NCBI GenBank assembly: GCA_029204225.1
Contig: CM055111.1
Location: 44,249,815-44,313,814, forward strand
DNA from: Diphasiastrum complanatum
Lineage: Eukaryota > Streptophyta > Lycopodiopsida > Lycopodiales > Lycopodiaceae
DNA length: 64,000 nucleotides
Direction: 5' to 3'
Each line of letters begins with the position of its first letter. Positions within the stretch are counted from its first letter, which is position 1. The position numbers were made by a program, and so were the translations under genes. The notes under the pieces were generated by a model. It saw only the letters and a program-made list of their open reading frames with translations. It searched no databases and had not been told where the DNA came from. Below, piece after piece: positions 58,660 to 64,000 of the stretch.

Positions 58660-60780
58660 TTATTGATCATTCCCATTTGAATCTTGGACATTGACAATAG
58701 AAGCATCTTCATCATCTGCTTGAAAGTTGGGTTGCAAGTGGAAAATTAGCAGCTTGAAGTTGATCAGGCCAAAAGCCACTTCGTTGTAGAACATAGACAA
58801 GGTAATCGATAATGATTCGTTACCATGCTTCATAGATTCATGAGATATCGTTGATCCAATAGAGAACTTTTTTGAATGCACCTGGCCTAAGTGTTTTGTG
58901 ACCATAAAAACTCTAAAAACTAAAGAATAGAAAAAGATAATAAATTAGTAAAAGGTCACTTCATAATCTCCTCTTTTGAAAGGGACTCAAGAAACATCAA
59001 TAAAATGGGAAAATAAAATAAAAATAAAAATAAAAAACATAATTTTTGAGGCCCGTAAAAACAATGCTTTTTTTTTTTTTTTCTCAAAAAATGTAAATCC
59101 GCGAGGTAAGAATCTTACAAGGAATTTTTTTATTTTTTATTTTGGTAAAAGAAGGATTTGAAAGAAAAAAAAACAAAATCTTTTTTGGAATGTCAGCCTG
59201 CTTTCAATGGAAGTAATGCAGGCATGTAAGAGATTGTTTCATATGAATAGTCATTGAGCATGGTAGGTTGGTTGAAGCTATGTCTAATCGTAATTGTATG
59301 GCATGTCTTGATTGTGTGTTCGAGACAACCATATGAAATATGCAGATGGCGCTTGACTCCTTGGTATAGAATGGTTACTCTCTGCATCTATTGTAAGAGT
59401 TGTATGTATAATTGTAGTCGGGATATATTGGAGAGATTGATGAACTGTTGTAATCTTGGTATTGATATTCATCATGAAGTGTCGAATGAGAGAAATATCC
59501 ATTGGTGTTTTCAAGATAGTATAAAGGTTGATAAGCATTTCCATTTAAATAGACCCTTTGATTGAATGGTGCATGAACATCTTCACGTGAATCCACTGGT
59601 TGAGGTCTTGTCATTTGAGAAGCAGCGTTCAAGTACATTTGTCGCATTGTAGGTGCATATGCCTATGTATGTTGATGCATAAGTTGGTGTGCTTGAGTAG
59701 CAACTACTCCATTGGACATTATAATTCAATTTTGAATAGCAGGAGCAGTTTGGTTTAGATCTACACTACTTGGTTGATTTCGTAGTCGAAGCTCATTTTC
59801 TCTAAAACATCCTGCATTTGCTTGAACCAGCCCCTGACAACCATTCTGACTTGATGCAGCTTCATTGTGATCTGGCCTTTTTTATAATTGCTCCACACTT
59901 GCTCTACACTTTGTTTATTGGGAGATATAGATGTGACATAAAATCGAAAAACTCTTGTAGATGTTCCTTTGGAGGCATGAAGAGTTGGTGAAAATTCTCG
60001 ATGTCTTGCCAATCTGTTTACCACATTGTATTTTTTCATTGACTTCCCTTTTTGTTCTCCACCAATGGTTGAAAGCTTCTTTTGAATTCTCGTGTTTCGT
60101 TAGCTTTAACAAATTAAAGTAGGAATCCCTAAATTAATCTAGTGGCCAACAATCTAGAACTTTGTTAGAAGCTCGTGTGATTAGATCTTGAGGTGAATTT
60201 TTAGTCATGCATTCTTGCAGTACACTGCTCATTGACTGGTATGATATTGTCGTTAGGCTCGGACAAGAAACTTCTGTCAGATTTTCATCTCGATCATTAC
60301 TTCCATATTGATGCGCTTTCTCCTTCATGCTTACCCTTTGTTTTTCTTTCTCTCAGATTTTTTAAGTTCTCGCTTTTGCTTCTGCTCCTCAATATATTTT
60401 CCTTTACTGCCCCACCATCTTTTGAAGATTTTCTTTGAATCCGCATAGCTTGTATTTTCCAACCATGAAAAATATTGCTCTTTAAAATCATCAGGTGAGT
60501 GTTGTGTGAATGTTGGTAAATATGTTGGCCAACAGATTGCGATATTACGACTTGATTTAGAATCTTCATAAAAATCATCTTGTTGGTTTTCCAATAATTT
60601 ATCATTCTTAGGATCTAACATCATCTTATCTTCTTCTTGCTTGTGACTCCTTAGCTCATTATAGCTTCAGCAGATTGTTCAAAATTTTGTGTAGGTGTTG
60701 CTTGATGTTCCTCCATATGTCGATTTCCAATGACATGATACCATTTTTAAACAATTCTTCATCGTGCATTGCTTCAACTC
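58660..60780 (-). pseudogene. Unrecognised minus-strand frames beside the Helitron remnant
   Basis: Several open blocks on one strand may be pieces of one broken gene. Block 60624-60331 has FKEQYFSWLENTSYADSKKI, then FKRWWGSKG and a Lys/Glu-rich EEQKQKRELKKSERKK end. Block 60112-59915 has SKEAFNHWWRTKREVNEK. Block 59647-59375 is rich in Tyr, Asn and Ser. No family was recognised. They could be a host gene fragment captured by the neighbouring Helitron, but the sequence does not prove it. Confidence 0.35.
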
Positions 60781-60851
60781 CTTTTATCCACCACCAAGTA
60801 TTGTTGTTGCACATATGGAGAGATTCCAGATCTATGTAGAGAATTGATCAC

Positions 60852-61771
60852 TTGTTCTTGGGTGGCGATTTCCAACAAATACTACATGTAGCACGACGTG
60901 GCAATCGGGCACAAATTGTTAGTCCATCACTTAAGTGTTCCTTTCTTTGGAAAAATATTGAGGTGCACCAATTGTCAACGAACATGCATGTATGAGTGTG
61001 GAAGGTGTTGATAGGAATGAACAGTCAAGGTTTGTCGATTACTTGTTGTGCATTGGAGATGGTCATGAGCACACATTTGTAAAACGTGATATCGACATGA
61101 TTTGTCTACTTGAGAGTATGTGCCCCAAGACACATGATGTAGAAGAATTGATCTCATTCACTTTTCCCAATATTGTAGAACATTACAAGGATATTGATTT
61201 TTTGTGGAGTTGTGCAATATTGACAATTTTGAATGGTAGGGATTTTGAAGTGTACCCGATGGAGTTTTTGAATAGCTTGCAACCAAGTGGATGTCCTCCA
61301 CATAATTTGGTTTTGAAAGTAGTAATGATAGTAATGTTGTTGAGATCAAGATCAATTGCATCACACAAGAGATTGTGCAATGGCACAAGATTGATCATCC
61401 ATAGATTGAGTAGAGTGATCATAGAGGCGGAGATAGTGATCGGCAAAAATATAGGTGGTAGAGTCCTCATTCCATGGATCCCTATAGTGCCGAGCAATTC
61501 AGACTTGTCATTTGAATTGTAGAGAGTTCAGTTCCCTATTAGACCGGCATTCGCCATGACAATAAACAAGACACAAGGGCAGACAATGGATATGATAGGA
61601 TTGTATTTTCCATGACTCGTGTTTAGTTATGGTCAGTTGTATGTTGCCCTATCTAGAGTGTGAAATGTAGCAAGTGTGCGAATACTGATTAGAGATATTG
61701 ATGGTCGATTTATAAATGAGGAAGGAATGGCGAGGTTTACACAGAATATCGTGTATTCGAAAGTGCTATAG
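60852..61771 (+). pseudogene. Helitron RepHel helicase remnant
   Basis: The Pif1-type helicase part of a Helitron transposase is visible. FLGGDFQQILHVARRGNRA (60852 on) is the GGDFRQ motif III region, followed by STNM. After a stop, 60992 on gives FVDYLLCIGDG and LISFTFPNIVEHYKDI. Then come AILTILNGRDFEVYPMEFLN, LQPSGCPPHNLVLK, LCNGTRLI and GRVLIPWIPI. Past a TAG at 61520, the frame keeps AFAMTINKTQGQT and GQLYVALSRV, the C-terminal helicase motifs. About 40 codons between the ILTP-N and PMEFLNSL motifs are deleted. The Rep domain and ends were not found. Confidence 0.85.
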
Positions 61772-62464
61772 TACTTTGATGGGAGCTTACGATTTATTAG
61801 GATTAGTATATATGTTTTTGTTATTTTTGAAGCATTATTAATATTGTTTAATGTTGATGTTATGATTGGTAGTATGTTGAGAACATTAGTTTGGCTTACA
61901 TTGTTCGTGTTGCCGCAGATGGTGAATATTGTGGTAAATCACAAAATATTCGTGCGGGACTTGATGGAGATGTTTTGTTTTGGCGATGAGGAGTACATCT
62001 CCAGTGTTGTGTGTGGCTAATTAGGAAGTGGAAGAATTTTGTATACCTCCAACAAAAGAGTGGACATTCCAAACCCCCCTCCCCCAGAAAAAAAAAAAAT
62101 GATTTTTCCTAGATGTAGAGTTGTTGATTAGTAATGTGAGTTGTGCTTATAGGAACGTCAGTTCTGTCAGACTTAATGCCTTGGAGGAAATGCTAGAGGA
62201 CTTGGTGTATTCACAAGTTCTATTATGTGATTTATCAATTGATTTGTTGCTCGTGTGTTAAATTTTTTTAATATGAATTTGTCACTGAGTTTCATGTACG
62301 TACTTTGTTTTTGTGCTGGAATTATGCATATACACACGTACATGCATACACACACACATACATAAGAATACATACATGTTAGAATTGGCAAAAGCTAACT
62401 TGATCAAATCTTGTAAATACCATAATCACTTGTACCTATCATCATTAGACATGTGTGGAGCCTG
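61772..62464. other. Non-coding stretch, nothing recognised
   Basis: A poly-C/poly-A stretch at 62079-62099 and ACACACAC words near 62350 are the only notable items. A Helitron 3' hairpin with CTRR end was not identified. Confidence 0.4.
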
Positions 62465-63201
62465 TGTGAAATCTATGCCTAAGTCATTTAGATAGATCAT
62501 ATAGGGTGTACATCTCATTTAATTTGGAAGCTAGTGGTTAAATTGGCCAAAAATTAGTTTAGTAGTATTATGCCACTTGACACCATTCTAGTGGTAGAAA
62601 ATGTTATATCACATGGGTACGAGTGGTTTTCCATGTGTGAAATGTCAAGCATAAAGTTCAGATCCATTGTATACAGATTTCATTTGAGTCAAATGTCAAA
62701 TCTCCTAAATTATAGGATTTATCTCCTAGATTGTAGGAATCTAGAAGGTCAACACTAGCCACCAATGATGATGTGGAAAATTAGTGGAATCTTAGCCAAA
62801 ATGGATACGGATAAGCACTATGAGCTATCTCACACGTGCTGGATATGGCTTAGAGAGTGATTATGAATATTTTGTATATCATCCATGTGAGATCCATTTG
62901 GAGGCTAATGATGAGAAACATTGATTTGGGAACAATCTTGTTGTTTTCACTCTCTTAAGCTAATTCTTTGTGGATGAATGCATTGTATTTTCTTAGTAAA
63001 CATATTTGCTATTATCAGGCTGTACACCTACTGTACTTCACACGTGTGAAGCCTTTGGATCATTATATTTGATTGTTCCTGCTTGGACTTAAGAAGCTAG
63101 AATTGGATGCTAGTCTTGATATAGATCAAGATCCCAAGCTACCAATAACTCTTATTGATCATTTGTAGATCAAATTGAGTCCATTACTTTGAAATTTCAC
63201 A
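62465..63201 (+). repeat. 5' LTR of a copia element (start uncertain)
   Basis: The end AAATTTCACA at 63201 abuts a primer site. Candidate starts that mirror it are TGTGAAATC at 62465 and TGTGAAATGTCAA at 62636; the second is the longer inverted match. The second LTR lies beyond the window, so the start cannot be fixed. Confidence 0.65.
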
Positions 63202-63215
63202 TGGTATCAGAGCCA
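63202..63215 (+). other. Primer-binding site, initiator tRNA-Met type
   Basis: TGGTATCAGAGCCA matches the canonical complement of the initiator tRNA-Met 3' end throughout and follows the LTR end directly. Confidence 0.85.
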
Positions 63216-63812
63216 AGTCTAAGAGCTTTGATAAGGATCCAAATCTCTTAATTTTGCAAAAAGCATTGGAGCTAGAATCAATTTGAAGGAGGGCGACTCT
63301 AACCAATAGTTTACTTAATGATTTGAAGTTCAAATGAGTGTGTAAAGTTCAAGTTTACTTCCCACACATGTGAGAGCTTCTAAAATTGTACTTTCACCAT
63401 ATCTATATGATTTTTTCATATTTGTGCTTCAAACAAGATTGTGAGAGTGAAACTAATGATTTGCTTTGTAAAAATCCAATCATTTCATTGTAGATTTGAT
63501 GTGAAATGGTGTTAGATCATTGATTAACCTCTAAATCATTGAGAGTGAGCTTTGAGACTGATGTTTTTAGTTCTAGAGAGAGACTAAAACTGTTCTAAAT
63601 ACCATAGGAAGTCATAGGCACTTTTAAGAGTCAAATCAAGTTTTTTCAAGAGGACAGTGTGTGTAGAATTTTATTTCCCAAGTATTTTTGAATTTAAGAT
63701 CATTATAGATCTTACTTCTTGAGTTTTGTGAGATTCAAGTGAGTAGCTTTGTGGCTAAGAGAGAAGGGAGAGCCTTTAAATAGTACATTTGTTTTACTTG
63801 TTACTAGTAAAT

Positions 63813-64000
63813 ATGGGTTCAATTGGAGCCTATCTTCTTGAAGCTAGTGAAAGGTTGAATTCAAGTAACTATTCAATTTGGAAAGTAAGAATGGAGTCAC
63901 TTCTAGTGCTCGAAGATACGTATGATCTTGTTATTGGTGAGGAGAAAGATCCTCAAGGAGGACAAGATCTAGTGAGGTACAAAAAGAGAGCTAGACTAGC
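63813..64000 (+). CDS. copia gag N-terminus, open to the window edge
   Basis: ATG 63813 opens a frame of 62 codons to the end of the window with no stop. It reads LNSSNYSIWKVRMESLL in the place where copia gags have L-N-x-x-N-Y-x-x-W, and continues YDLVIGEEKD. It lies about 600 nt behind a canonical primer site, a normal leader length. Nothing in the visible part is broken, so this is the best candidate for a young, possibly intact element in the window. Confidence 0.78.
   Translation, partial: MGSIGAYLLEASERLNSSNYSIWKVRMESLLVLEDTYDLVIGEEKDPQGGQDLVRYKKRARL

Overview
This window reads as nuclear DNA of a flowering plant in a repeat-dense, heterochromatin-like region. The evidence is Ty1/copia and Ty3/gypsy (chromodomain) retrotransposon relics, primer-binding sites matching plant initiator tRNA-Met and tRNA-Asp, TATAAATA boxes, a Helitron helicase remnant, a MITE-like foldback and long (CT)n/(GA)n runs. 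No species can be named from sequence alone. Almost every recognisable coding segment belongs to a broken mobile element. All identity statements were made by eye; nothing was computed.

Layout. 1-4875: a minus-strand copia element (gag, PR, IN, RT, RH in order; 3' LTR cut by the window edge). 5151-6509: a plus-strand copia relic cut by an LTR (6510-7301) with perfect TGTAAG/CTTACA ends. 8805-9321: a copia RNase H scrap and a short LTR with a primer site. 9445-12341: a non-coding LTR element with a tRNA-Asp-type primer site, (CT)n inside its LTRs and an internal array of about 151 bp repeats. 12494-15220: fragments of one chromovirus LTR family in both orientations, a palindromic MITE and a 420 bp direct duplication. 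15226-17100: copia relic. 18182-19456: an unrecognised reading frame with five in-frame stops behind a TATAAATA box. 20800-22500: the least repeat-like stretch, with a CpG-rich segment and a plausible 530-nt exon. 23690-26620: dispersed repeats rich in CACGTG-centred palindromes. 26900-33105: a gypsy gag-protease split by a solo LTR that is itself split by a second LTR element. 33540-34690: an inverted copy of 24358-25440. 36072-41424: a minus-strand chromovirus without gag. 43439-46144: a deleted plus-strand gypsy. 46141-47490: more of the palindromic repeat family. 52425-54500: a decayed plus-strand chromovirus tail and LTR. 54740-57250: a minus-strand gypsy of non-chromovirus type. 58660-60780: unrecognised minus-strand frames beside a Helitron helicase remnant (60852-61771). 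62465-64000: a copia LTR, primer site, leader and open gag start running off the window.

No set of genes here works as a host pathway. The history is serial insertion, deletion and decay. The clearest new observations are the three-level nest supported by target-site duplications, a series of small hairpins in the leader of the innermost element, the large inverted copies of a CACGTG-rich repeat family, and the unidentified frame whose five stops all fit C-to-T decay of CAG/CGA codons.
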